Source: Rhodobacter sp. NTK016B
GTDB taxonomy: Bacteria > Pseudomonadota > Alphaproteobacteria > Rhodobacterales > Rhodobacteraceae
Assembly (NCBI RefSeq): GCF_017303295.1
Contig: NZ_JAFKOK010000017.1
Location: forward strand, 60,534 to 124,533
Length of the DNA stretch: 64,000 nt
Reading direction: 5' to 3'
Numbering within the stretch: position 1 is the stretch's first letter; each line of letters begins with the position of its first letter. The translations under genes were made by a program, and so were the position numbers. Positions 1-7,719 of this stretch are shown here, piece after piece. The notes below the pieces were generated by a model. The model saw only the letters and a list, made by a program, of their open reading frames with translations. It was not told the origin of the DNA and ran no database searches.

Positions 1-898
1 ACTGGAACGTGTAGATCGACGACCAGACCATGTCGTACTCGACCCCTTGCAGGAAGGCGTCGAGCCGGCGGCGGATATTCTCTTCTTTCAGCTCTTCCTT
101 GCGGTCGACATCCCAGCCGATCTGGAAATCGACGCGCCAGACATTGTCGGGCTGACGGTGCAGCAGCATCGACGCGCCTTCGCCATGGCTGGGCTCGAAC
201 CAGAACCAGCGCTCGGTCGGGAAATCCACGTCGCCCTTCATGCGGATATCGGCGATCAGGAAGCTGTCCCGGAACACCTTGCCGGTGAAGCCCAGTCCCA
301 GCTTGTCGCGCAGCGGCGAACTGGCCCCGTCCGAGGCGACCAGCCAGTCGGCTTCGACCGTATAGGGGCCGTCGGGTGTCATCACCGTCAGCACGACATG
401 GTCGTCCTTCACCTCGATCGCGTCGACGCGGTTCTTGCCGCGCAGCTGGATCGGCGCGCCCTCGGCCTGCAGCGCGCGCAGGCGTTCGATCATGAAGCTC
501 TCGAAATAGGGCTGCTGCAGGTTGATGAAGGCCGGATACTTGTGGCCATCCTCGGGCAACAGGTTGAATTCGAAAACCTTATGGTCGCGATGGAAAACCT
601 TGCCCAGGTTCCATGTCACGCCCTTTTCAACCATCGGCGTGCCGCAGCCATAGCGGTCTGCAACCTCGAGGCACCGCTTCGAGAAGCAGATCGCGCGCGA
701 GCCCATGCCGACGCCCTCGTGGTCGTCGAGCACCAGAACCGGGATCCCCTGCTGGCCCAGATCCAACGCGGTGGCGACGCCGACCGGCCCGCCGCCCACC
801 ACCACGACCGGGTGCCGGACGGGCGCGTCGAGATCCTGATCGGCGGATTTCTCATAGGGGTACAGCTTGTAGGCAAGCGTATAGCGGTCGTCGAACAT
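1..898 (-). CDS. FAD-dependent aromatic-ring monooxygenase (3' part missing at window edge)
   Basis: The first 299 residues are visible; the gene runs off the left edge. It looks like a class A flavoprotein hydroxylase of the phenol / 3-(3-hydroxyphenyl)propionate hydroxylase type, which uses NAD(P)H and O2 to hydroxylate an aromatic ring in the cytoplasm. Residues about 31-50 carry the Rossmann FAD motif VVVGGGPVGVATALDLG, and near residue 183 the LVASDGASSPLR block matches the family's DG motif. The later GD motif would lie outside the window. The ATG at 898 is preceded by GGAGGAG. It is the last visible gene of a same-strand run with the DinB and MBL-fold genes, 13 bases after the DinB stop, opposite a MarR regulator, which suggests an inducible aromatic catabolic operon. 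The substrate cannot be told from this sequence. Confidence 0.85.
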   Translation of the reverse strand, partial: MFDDRYTLAYKLYPYEKSADQDLDAPVRHPVVVVGGGPVGVATALDLGQQGIPVLVLDDHEGVGMGSRAICFSKRCLEVADRYGCGTPMVEKGVTWNLGKVFHRDHKVFEFNLLPEDGHKYPAFINLQQPYFESFMIERLRALQAEGAPIQLRGKNRVDAIEVKDDHVVLTVMTPDGPYTVEADWLVASDGASSPLRDKLGLGFTGKVFRDSFLIADIRMKGDVDFPTERWFWFEPSHGEGASMLLHRQPDNVWRVDFQIGWDVDRKEELKEENIRRRLDAFLQGVEYDMVWSSIYTFQ

Positions 899-911
899 CG
901 GGGCTCCTCCG

Positions 912-1427
912 TCAGCCGAAATAGGCCTGTGCGCTCGGCACGCGGCCATATTCGAGATAAAAATCGTCCAGTTGTGGCGGCGCGATTCCGGCATCGGCCA
1001 CCATCGTATGCGCCTGACCCCGGTGATGGATCTGGTGCTGAAACAGATGCAGCAGGATCGGCCCGACCTGCTCGGTCACCGGCCCTTCGGGGCGCTGCGT
1101 CACGCGCGGCGCGTCCAGCATCGCGGGCGTCAACGCCTGACAAAACCGCGCAAGGCGCAGATCGGCCGCGGCCTGGTCGGCGGCCAGAGCGGCCACGCTG
1201 TCGTGTTCGGGCCGGTCATAGACCGCGCGCCCCTCGCCCCCCTCTTCCAGCGCGTCGATGTAATAGAGATCGACCAGCCAGATATGGTTTAGCGTTGCTT
1301 TCAGCGAGGGGAAGAACCCCGGGCGCGGGGCCGCGAACCCGTTCTCCGACAGCCCCGACAGCGCCCGGTAGAGCGTCGCATTCGCCCAAGCGTTGTTCAG
1401 AGCCATCATCAGGAACGGGTCGCGCAT
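912..1427 (-). CDS. DinB family protein
   Basis: A 171-residue four-helix DinB/YfiT-like protein. This superfamily uses a three-histidine metal site and many members are thiol-dependent transferases or isomerases. Here an early histidine (NHIWLVDLYY, about residue 48) and the late HQIHHRGQAH block could supply the ligands. I chose the ATG at 1427 because it lies 5 bases after the stop of the MBL-fold gene; a longer reading would overlap that gene. It sits between the MBL-fold protein and the FAD monooxygenase, all on one strand, so a role in the same aromatic pathway (for example a thiol-dependent isomerisation) is plausible. That is inference from context only. Confidence 0.75.
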   Translation of the reverse strand: MRDPFLMMALNNAWANATLYRALSGLSENGFAAPRPGFFPSLKATLNHIWLVDLYYIDALEEGGEGRAVYDRPEHDSVAALAADQAAADLRLARFCQALTPAMLDAPRVTQRPEGPVTEQVGPILLHLFQHQIHHRGQAHTMVADAGIAPPQLDDFYLEYGRVPSAQAYFG

Positions 1428-1432
1428 CGCTC

Positions 1433-2383
1433 TCACCCCTGCAGGTCGTTCCACATCTGCTGATCGCGCTCGGCGGTCCAGATGCGGGGGGTGTCGATGC
1501 CGCGGGCCTCGTCATAGGCGCGGCCGACATTGAAGGGCAGGCAATGCTCGTAGATCGCGTAATCCTTGAATTTCGGATCGCATTCCGCGCGCACCGCGTC
1601 CCAGGCCTCTTTCAGCGTGCCGCCGCGCGCCACGACGCGGGCCACCGGCTTGTAGGTCGAGCGCACGAAATCGGCGGTGTTCTCGATCGCCGCCGTGACC
1701 ATCTCGTCGCCCACCAGCGCATCGCCCCGGCCCGGCGCAATCGCCCGCGGCTCGAACGAGGCGATATTGGCAAGCGTCTGTTCCCAATCGGCAAAATGAC
1801 CGTCGCCGCAATAGCAGGCCGAGTGGTATTCGACGATATCGCCGGTGAACATCACCTCGGCATCGGGCACCCAGACCACCGCGTCGCCCGCCGTATGCGC
1901 GCGCCCCAGATGCATGATGTCGACCCGGCGATTGCCCAGATAGACGGTCATCGAATCCGAGAACGTGGTGGTGGGCCAGGTCAGGCCGGGGATTTCCTCG
2001 TGCCCCTGGAACAGGCGCGGGAAGCGGCCGAATTCCGAATCCCAGTCCTCCTGACCGCGCTCGGCGACCATCGCGCGGGCGGTGTCGGACATGATGATCT
2101 CGCGCGCGCCATAGGCAGCGGCCCCCAGCACGCGCACGGCGTGGTAATGGGTCAGAACCAGATGCGTGATCGGCTTGTCGGTCACCGAGCGCACGCATTC
2201 GATCACCTTGCGCGCCAGACGCGGCGTCGCCTGCGCCTCGACGATCATCACGCTGTCATCGCCGATGATCACCCCGGTATTCGGATCGCCCTCGGCGGTG
2301 AAGGCGTAAAGACCCTCGCCCACCTGCGTGAAGGAGATCGTCTTCTCGGTCATGTCCCCGGCGGAGGCAAATGCTTTGGCCAT
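1433..2383 (-). CDS. MBL-fold metallo-hydrolase-like protein with atypical metal motif
   Basis: A 316-residue metallo-beta-lactamase-fold protein. The fold is supported by the VEAQATP strand-loop, the THLVLTHYHAV segment, the later GRAHTAGDAVV histidine block and the MFTGDIVEYHS aspartate block. In the canonical family the first block reads HxHxDH. Here it reads HYHAVR, so the aspartate and the last histidine are replaced by valine and arginine. The other ligand blocks look intact, so a one-metal or altered site is possible. The ATG at 2383 (MAKAF) is preferred over an in-frame start two codons upstream. It is the first gene of the operon with DinB and the FAD monooxygenase and is divergent from the MarR gene. 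The substrate is unknown. Confidence 0.8.
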   Translation of the reverse strand: MAKAFASAGDMTEKTISFTQVGEGLYAFTAEGDPNTGVIIGDDSVMIVEAQATPRLARKVIECVRSVTDKPITHLVLTHYHAVRVLGAAAYGAREIIMSDTARAMVAERGQEDWDSEFGRFPRLFQGHEEIPGLTWPTTTFSDSMTVYLGNRRVDIMHLGRAHTAGDAVVWVPDAEVMFTGDIVEYHSACYCGDGHFADWEQTLANIASFEPRAIAPGRGDALVGDEMVTAAIENTADFVRSTYKPVARVVARGGTLKEAWDAVRAECDPKFKDYAIYEHCLPFNVGRAYDEARGIDTPRIWTAERDQQMWNDLQG

Positions 2384-2434
2384 CACCAATTCTCCCGTTT
2401 CCTGTCTGTACGAATCATGTTTCGTGCAGGATAT

Positions 2435-2457
2435 TAGTTGAAAATGTAACTATCAAC
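2435..2457. promoter_or_regulatory. Candidate MarR operator in divergent promoter region
   Basis: The 90-bp gap between the divergent MBL-fold and MarR genes is AT-rich compared with its surroundings. It contains the inverted repeat GTTGA-N11-TCAAC, and nested inside it TAGTT-N8-AACTA. MarR proteins commonly bind such palindromes between their own gene and the target operon. The assignment is by position and symmetry only. Confidence 0.4.
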
Positions 2458-2473
2458 GGGGCTTTTCAGACCT

Positions 2474-2902
2474 ATGTTTCTAAAGGGATATCTGCCTTAT
2501 CGCCTGAACCTTCTGGCCGAATTGACCTCGGAAAACACGCAGGCCATCTATCGGCGGCGGCACGCGCTGACGCGGATGGAATGGCGGGTTCTGGTCAATC
2601 TGGCCGAGGCCCCGACACTGACCGCGAGCGAGCTGTGCGAACGCGTGCCCGCGCACAAGACCAAGGTAAGCCGCGCCTTGGCCGCGCTGGAAGCGCGCGG
2701 CTGGGTGACGCGCCGCACCGACGAAGCCGACCGCCGCGTCGCCCATGCGGCCCTGACGCTGAAGGGCAAGCGCGCCTTCAACCGCATCCGACCCGAAATG
2801 GTCGCCGCGACCGAGGAATTACTCGCCCCGCTCAGCGCAGAAGACCGTCACAAGATCGACGAAGGGCTTAAGGTACTGGAAAGACTCTTCGGGCAGGATT
2901 GA
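2474..2902 (+). CDS. MarR family transcriptional regulator
   Basis: A 142-residue winged-helix repressor-type protein. The DNA-binding region runs from about residue 33 to 100: the LTASELCERVPAHKTKVSRA recognition helix and then a basic wing with DEADRRVAHAALT, the usual MarR D-x-R-x-x signature. Helices at both ends would form the dimer interface. It starts 90 bases from the divergent MBL-fold gene and probably controls that operon and itself in response to an aromatic ligand. The ligand is unknown. The downstream patatin gene begins 11 bases after its stop, so the two may be co-transcribed. Confidence 0.88.
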   Translation: MFLKGYLPYRLNLLAELTSENTQAIYRRRHALTRMEWRVLVNLAEAPTLTASELCERVPAHKTKVSRALAALEARGWVTRRTDEADRRVAHAALTLKGKRAFNRIRPEMVAATEELLAPLSAEDRHKIDEGLKVLERLFGQD

Positions 2903-2913
2903 AAGGACAGAGC

Positions 2914-3837
2914 ATGAAAAAGCCGGTAATCGGGCTGGCGCTGGGATCGGGCGGCGCGCGCGGCTGGTGCCATATCGGCGTGCTGCGCGAACTGGAAGCG
3001 ATGGGTATCCGCCCCGACGTGGTCGCCGGGTCGTCCATGGGGGCGCTGGTGGGCGCGGCTTATGCTGCGGGCAAGCTCGACGCGCTGGAAGACTGGGCAA
3101 CCGGCCTGACACTGCGCACGATCCTGCCGCTGATCGATGTGGGCATCGCCGGGGCCGGTCTGGTCGGCGGTGCGGGCATTCTGACGATGCTGAAGGGGCT
3201 GAACATGCCTGAGACGATCGAAGAGCTCGCCCTGCCCTTCGTCGCCGTCGCGACCGAGCTGCGCCACGGGCGGGAAATCTGGCTGCGCAAGGGGAAGCTG
3301 GCGACAGCGGTGCGGGCGTCCGTCTCGATCCCCGGCCTGTTGCGCCCGCAACTGCATGAAGGGCGCTGGCTGATCGATGGCGGCGTGGTGAACCCGGTGC
3401 CGGTCTCGGCCGCACGGGCGCTGGGGGCCGAGGCGGTGATCGCGGTCAACCCGGATGCGGGCATCGCCGGGGGCTTCTATGACGTGGCCGAAGCCCATCC
3501 GCGCGGCGCGGCCTTCGGGGCGATGATCCCCGAGGCTCTGCGCAACCTCTGGACCGGCGACAAAGACGGGGCCAAGGACGGCGACACCGACGCGCCACAG
3601 ACCGAGCCGGACCCGCCCGAGCCGTCCTACATGACGCTGGCCATGGCGGTGATCGACATCATGTCCGAACAGATCCGCCGCTCTCGGCTGGCGGGCGACC
3701 CGCCGCAGGTGCTGCTGGGCGCGCGGCTGAAGGGCGTGTCGATCATGGACCTGCACCGCGCGCCGGAATGCATCGAGGAAGGGCGCCGCCTTGTACGCGC
3801 GCAGGCCGACCATATGGAAATCGCGCTGGGGCTTTAG
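2914..3837 (+). CDS. Patatin-like phospholipase (RssA type)
   Basis: A 307-residue patatin-domain protein, predicted to hydrolyse acyl esters of phospholipids with a Ser-Asp dyad. The glycine-rich oxyanion segment LGSGGARGW is near residue 10, the nucleophile elbow GSSMG near residue 42, and the catalytic aspartate block IDGGVVNP near residue 155. All are intact. The size and early GSGGARG block match the bacterial RssA/YchK-like group. An ATG five codons upstream exists, but the ATG at 2914 has an AAGGACAG ribosome site and starts the conserved core directly. A Pro/Asp-rich insert (about residues 215-240, TDAPQTEPDPPEPS) separates the core from the C-terminal helix. Confidence 0.85.
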   Translation: MKKPVIGLALGSGGARGWCHIGVLRELEAMGIRPDVVAGSSMGALVGAAYAAGKLDALEDWATGLTLRTILPLIDVGIAGAGLVGGAGILTMLKGLNMPETIEELALPFVAVATELRHGREIWLRKGKLATAVRASVSIPGLLRPQLHEGRWLIDGGVVNPVPVSAARALGAEAVIAVNPDAGIAGGFYDVAEAHPRGAAFGAMIPEALRNLWTGDKDGAKDGDTDAPQTEPDPPEPSYMTLAMAVIDIMSEQIRRSRLAGDPPQVLLGARLKGVSIMDLHRAPECIEEGRRLVRAQADHMEIALGL

Positions 3838-3934
3838 GTCTGAGCTTTGGCCCGGCACAACCGCGTGACCAAAGGCACTGGGATACTAAAGCCCTTGTTT
3901 TTAGAAAAAACTATCTGCCCGCAACCAGAGAACG

Positions 3935-3964
3935 GGGGCGCCAGCCGAGATTGGCCAGCGCCCC
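3935..3964 (-). terminator. Hairpin downstream of the decarboxylase gene
   Basis: GGGGCGC pairs with GCGCCCC around a loop that can itself pair (GCC/GGC). It lies 10 bases past the decarboxylase stop. A T-run follows only about 27 bases later on the minus strand, so it is a weak intrinsic terminator or a stabilising 3' hairpin. The region between the convergent patatin and decarboxylase genes holds nothing else I recognise. Confidence 0.45.
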
Positions 3965-3974
3965 ACCGTATCGC

Positions 3975-6266
3975 TTATTCCGCCACGCAATCGGCGTAGT
4001 GATGCACGACGCCGTCGTCATCGGTCTCGAGCACCAGACCGTGGATATCGGTCTCGAACCCCGGGCAGGTGCGGCCGAATTCGCGGTTGAAGCGCAGGTA
4101 ATCGACGATCTTGGCGTTGAAGACCTCACCCGGGATCAGCAGCGGGATGCCCGGCGGATACGGCGTCACCAGCGAGGTCGTCACCCGTCCTTCAAGCTCG
4201 TCAATCGGCACGCGCTGGGTCTTGCGGCGCGCGATATGCGAGAAGGCGTCCGAAGGCGTCATCGCCGGCGTATGATCGCTCAAATAGATCTCGGTCGTCA
4301 GCCGCGCGACGTCGTGCTTGGCGTAAAGCGCGTGCACATGCTGGCTGAGATCGCGCAGCCCCATACGCTCGTAGCGCGGGAACTTGGCGCAGAATTCGGG
4401 CATCACGCGCCAGAGCGGCTGATTCTTGTCGAGATCGTCCTTGAACTGCTGCAATGCGGCCAGAAGCGTGTTCCACCGGCCCTTGGTGATGCCGATGGTG
4501 AACATGATGAAGAACGAATAGAGCCCGGTCTTCTCGACCACGACGCCATGCTCGGCCAGATACTTGGTGACGATCGAGGCGGGGATGCCCCACTCCTCGA
4601 ACCGCCCGTCCAGATTGAGCCCCGGCGTGATGATCGTGGCCTTGATCGGGTCGAGCATGTTGAAGCCCGGCGCCATGTCGCCAAAGCCGTGCCAGCTGTC
4701 TTCGCCATCGGCCAGATGCACGCCGTCCTCATCGGTGCGGCGCAGGACCCAGTCCTTGTTGCGACCGATGCCTTCTTCTTCCAGCTGATCGGGGCCCCAG
4801 ACCTTGAACCACCAGTCGTTGTCGCCGAACTCCTCGTCCGTCTTGCGCATCGCACGGCGGAAATCGAGGCATTCAAGGATCGATTCCTCGACCAGCGCGG
4901 TGCCGCCCGGCGGCTCCATCATCGCGGCGGCCACGTCGCAGGACGCGATGATCGAATATTGCGGGCTGGTCGAGGTGTGCATCAGGTAGGATTCGTTGAA
5001 CAGATGCCGGTCGAGCGGCACCTCTTCAGCATCCTGCACCAGAACATGGCTGGCCTGCGAGATCCCCGCGAGCAGTTTGTGCACCGATTGCGTGGCATAG
5101 GTCACCGAGGTCTTGGTGCGCCCGCGCTTGCGACCCATCGCGTGATAGGTGCCATAGAACGGGTGGAAGGCCGCGTGGGGCAGCCAGGCCTCGTCGAAAT
5201 GCAGGTTGTCGACATAGCCGTCGAGCAGGCCCTTGATGACCTCGGTATTGTAGAGCACGCCGTCATAGGTCGACTGTGTCAGCGTCATGATACGCGGCTG
5301 CACCGCGTCGGCGTCGTAATCCTTGAGCAGCGGGTTCGCGCGGATCTTGGCCTTGATCGTCTCGGGCTCGAATTCCGAGCGCTGGATCGGGCCGATAATG
5401 CCCCAATGGTTGCGCGTGGGCTTCAGGAAGACGGGAATCGCCCCGGTCATGATGATCGAATGCAGGATCGATTTGTGACAATTGCGGTCCACGACCACCA
5501 CGTCGCCCGGCGCCACGGTATGGTGCCAGACCATCTTGTTCGAGGTGGAGGTGCCGTTGGTGACGAAAAAGCAATGATCGGCGTTGAAGATCCGCGCAGC
5601 GTTGCGCTCGGACGCGCCGATAGCGCCATTATGGTCCAGAAGCTGGCCCAGTTCCTCGACCGCGTTGCACACATCGGCGCGCAGCATGTTTTCACCGTAG
5701 AACTGGTGATACATCTGCCCGATGGGCGATTTCAGGAAGGCGACGCCGCCGGAATGGCCCGGGCAATGCCAGGAATAGGACCCGTCCTCGGCGTAATCGA
5801 GCAGCGCCTTAAAGAAGGGCGGCTGGATCGCTTCGAGATAGCTCTTGGCCTCGCGGATGATGTGCTTGGCCACGAAATCCGGCGTATCCTCGAACATGTG
5901 GATGAATCCGTGCAGCTCGCGCAGGATGTCGTTGGGCAAGTGGCGCGAGGTCTTGGTCTCGCCATGCAGGAAGATCGGCACCTCGTCGTTCTTCCAGCGC
6001 ACTTCCTCGATGAATGCGCGCAGTTGCTGGACGGCAGGGTCCAGTTCGGGGCCCGGCGTGAATTCCTCGTCGTCGATGGACAGAACGAAGGCCGAGGCGC
6101 GGCTTTGCTGCTGGGCGAACTGACTCAGATCGCCGTAGCTGGTGACGCCCAGCACTTCGAACCCTTCGTTCTCGATAGCCGAGGCGAGCGCCCGGATACC
6201 CAGCCCCGATGTGTTCTCGGAGCGGAAATCCTCGTCGATGATGATGATGGGAAAGCGGAACTTCAT
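3975..6266 (-). CDS. Orn/Lys/Arg decarboxylase, fold-type I PLP enzyme
   Basis: A 763-residue member of the large inducible Orn/Lys/Arg decarboxylase family. These enzymes release CO2 from a basic amino acid to give putrescine, cadaverine or agmatine, consuming a proton. The N-terminal wing (IIIIDEDFRSENTSGLG) is followed by the PLP core. HFDEAWLPHAAFHPFYG near residue 345 holds the cofactor-contacting Asp, and TQSVHKLLAGISQASH near residue 380 holds the Schiff-base lysine. The C-terminal domain ends near TCPGFETDIHGL. The ATG at 6266 follows AAAGGAAGATCG. The specific substrate is not resolvable by eye. It lies just upstream of the EctR-like regulator on the same strand but separated by 157 bases, so a link to osmotic or acid stress is only suggestive. 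Confidence 0.87.
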   Translation of the reverse strand: MKFRFPIIIIDEDFRSENTSGLGIRALASAIENEGFEVLGVTSYGDLSQFAQQQSRASAFVLSIDDEEFTPGPELDPAVQQLRAFIEEVRWKNDEVPIFLHGETKTSRHLPNDILRELHGFIHMFEDTPDFVAKHIIREAKSYLEAIQPPFFKALLDYAEDGSYSWHCPGHSGGVAFLKSPIGQMYHQFYGENMLRADVCNAVEELGQLLDHNGAIGASERNAARIFNADHCFFVTNGTSTSNKMVWHHTVAPGDVVVVDRNCHKSILHSIIMTGAIPVFLKPTRNHWGIIGPIQRSEFEPETIKAKIRANPLLKDYDADAVQPRIMTLTQSTYDGVLYNTEVIKGLLDGYVDNLHFDEAWLPHAAFHPFYGTYHAMGRKRGRTKTSVTYATQSVHKLLAGISQASHVLVQDAEEVPLDRHLFNESYLMHTSTSPQYSIIASCDVAAAMMEPPGGTALVEESILECLDFRRAMRKTDEEFGDNDWWFKVWGPDQLEEEGIGRNKDWVLRRTDEDGVHLADGEDSWHGFGDMAPGFNMLDPIKATIITPGLNLDGRFEEWGIPASIVTKYLAEHGVVVEKTGLYSFFIMFTIGITKGRWNTLLAALQQFKDDLDKNQPLWRVMPEFCAKFPRYERMGLRDLSQHVHALYAKHDVARLTTEIYLSDHTPAMTPSDAFSHIARRKTQRVPIDELEGRVTTSLVTPYPPGIPLLIPGEVFNAKIVDYLRFNREFGRTCPGFETDIHGLVLETDDDGVVHHYADCVAE

Positions 6267-6423
6267 CGATCTTCCTTTCGATCGGTGGCGCGGCTGAGGC
6301 TGTGTTTCCGCCCCCTTAGCCCCGCCGTCAAGAGCAGGGTTCCGGGTCACATCGAAACAACCGGACAGGACGGGACCGGCATGGCGCATCCGGTGCCGGG
6401 TAGGACGCTTAAAGCGTAGCCCC

Positions 6424-6912
6424 TTACATGGGCCGAACGAGGGTATTGCTGATCGAGCCGGTATCAAGCACCGGCGAGGCGTCGATTTCGTCGGCGTCCA
6501 GCATCGAGGCCACACGTTCGAGCGAGGCAATGATCATCGCCTGTTCCCAATCCTGCATCGCTTCGAACTTGCGGACGAATCGTTGCTGCAGCGCATCGGG
6601 CGCATCGTCGACGGCCTGATGACCCTTGTCGGTGACGACGATATTGGTCTGGCGCCGGTCGGTCTGCGACCGCTCGCGCACCACCATGTCCTGACGCACC
6701 AGCTTGTCCACCAGCGACGTCACCGTCGCCTGCGTGATCCGCATGCGATGCGAAATTTCGGTCGCGGTGCAATGGCCCTCTTCGGCAACGATCTGCAGCA
6801 CACGGAACTGCGCAGCCGTCAAACCCACGCTCTGCGCGAGCTTGCGACCGAACTCGTCGGTGGCACGAAGGATACGGCGGAGGGCAATCAGAGAGATATC
6901 GACACGGTCCAT
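6424..6912 (-). CDS. ectR: MarR family regulator of the ectoine cluster (EctR-like)
   Basis: A 162-residue MarR protein divergent from ectA. EctR-type MarR regulators are known to repress ectABC in several halophilic bacteria. The winged helix spans about residues 45-105: CTATEISHRMRITQATVTSLVDK is the helix-turn-helix and RSQTDRRQTNIVVTDKG the wing. N- and C-terminal helices would form the dimer. The start MDRVDISL is the only good one. The 224-bp divergent gap carries palindromes that could be its operators. Assignment as EctR rests on family plus position. Other MarR proteins cannot be excluded. Confidence 0.8.
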   Translation of the reverse strand: MDRVDISLIALRRILRATDEFGRKLAQSVGLTAAQFRVLQIVAEEGHCTATEISHRMRITQATVTSLVDKLVRQDMVVRERSQTDRRQTNIVVTDKGHQAVDDAPDALQQRFVRKFEAMQDWEQAMIIASLERVASMLDADEIDASPVLDTGSISNTLVRPM

Positions 6913-7076
6913 AGGTTGATCTTGCAGAAGGGCGCGGGACTTGCAAACAGCCTCCGCTCAACCCTTCATTTAGCTAAGCAAAGCAAAAAGTCCAGCCCCA
7001 AGGACCCAAAACACCCTTAAAAACAAGGCTACGCGGGCGCGAAGGGCAGAAAAACGCGCTAAATTCCCTGGCAAGG

Positions 7077-7118
7077 TTGAAACACCCGGGGCGGAATGCT
7101 ACTTAGCCTTTCGAAGTA
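7077..7118 (+). promoter_or_regulatory. Candidate ectABC promoter with overlapping palindrome
   Basis: A sigma-70-like arrangement lies just before ectA: TTGAAA, a 17-base spacer, then TACTTA preceded by TG one base further upstream (extended -10). The -10 is part of the inverted repeat TACTT-N9-AAGTA (7100-7118), a natural place for the MarR/EctR repressor to bind. A second perfect 8-bp palindrome, TTAGCTAA, lies at 6970-6977, nearer the regulator. Start-site mapping has not been done, so this is a sequence-based proposal. Confidence 0.45.
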
Positions 7119-7136
7119 AATGCGAGGCCACAGCAC

Positions 7137-7664
7137 ATGCAACACGCACGAGACCTTTTCCGTCGAAGCGATCTGACGCTGCGCAAGCCCAATGCCGAGG
7201 ATGGCGCCGACATCTGGGAGCTGGTGCGCGCCTGCAAGCCGCTCGACGAAAATTCGATGTACTGCAACCTGATCCAATGCGACCATTTCCGCGACACCTG
7301 CGTGGTGGCCGAACTGGACGGCGAGATCGTCGGATGGGTATCGGGCTACGTGCTGCCGCATGAGCCGGACACGGTGTTCGTCTGGCAGGTCGCCGTGGGC
7401 GAGGCCGCGCGCGGTCTTGGTCTGGGTGGCCGGATGCTGAGCACGCTTCTGCATCGCGACGTCTGCAAGGACGTGTCCAAGATGCAGACCACCATCACCG
7501 CCGATAACGATGCCTCGTGGGCGCTGTTTCGCAAATTCGCCGACCGCCGGGACGCCGATCTGTCGTCCGAGGCCCACTTCAAGAAGTCGGTGCATTTCCG
7601 TGACCAGCACAACACCGAGCACATGGTAACGATTTCGATGGAAGACAGCCGCGCGATGGCCTGA
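7137..7664 (+). CDS. ectA: L-2,4-diaminobutyrate acetyltransferase
   Basis: A 175-residue GNAT-fold enzyme that acetylates L-2,4-diaminobutyrate with acetyl-CoA to give N-gamma-acetyl-diaminobutyrate, the second step of ectoine synthesis. EctA hallmarks are visible: LRKPNAEDGADIW near the start, LDENSMYCNLIQCDHF near residue 38, the acetyl-CoA loop ARGLGLGGRML near residue 97, and TTITADNDASWALFRKFA near residue 120. The length is normal for the family. It is the first gene of ectA-ectB-ectC-ask. A weak GAGG ribosome site lies about nine bases before the ATG. Confidence 0.96.
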   Translation: MQHARDLFRRSDLTLRKPNAEDGADIWELVRACKPLDENSMYCNLIQCDHFRDTCVVAELDGEIVGWVSGYVLPHEPDTVFVWQVAVGEAARGLGLGGRMLSTLLHRDVCKDVSKMQTTITADNDASWALFRKFADRRDADLSSEAHFKKSVHFRDQHNTEHMVTISMEDSRAMA

Positions 7665-7719
7665 GGGCCGTCTTCGGCGCCGCGTCTTCCTTCCCTCCCC
7701 CAATCACAGGAATTTTCTC

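Noticed and set aside
47..2437. 796-residue open frame on the plus strand opposite the FAD monooxygenase, DinB and MBL-fold genes
   Set aside because: It is antisense to three recognisable genes, Arg/His-rich and without any domain; a GC-rich shadow frame.
3768..6419. 883-residue plus-strand frame opposite the decarboxylase
   Set aside because: The minus strand carries an intact, motif-rich decarboxylase; the plus frame has the His/Arg/Asp-rich composition of an antisense shadow.
6267..6423. Possible RNA leader (speF-like) before the decarboxylase
   Set aside because: The gap is only 157 bases and I cannot recognise the conserved stems; no support.
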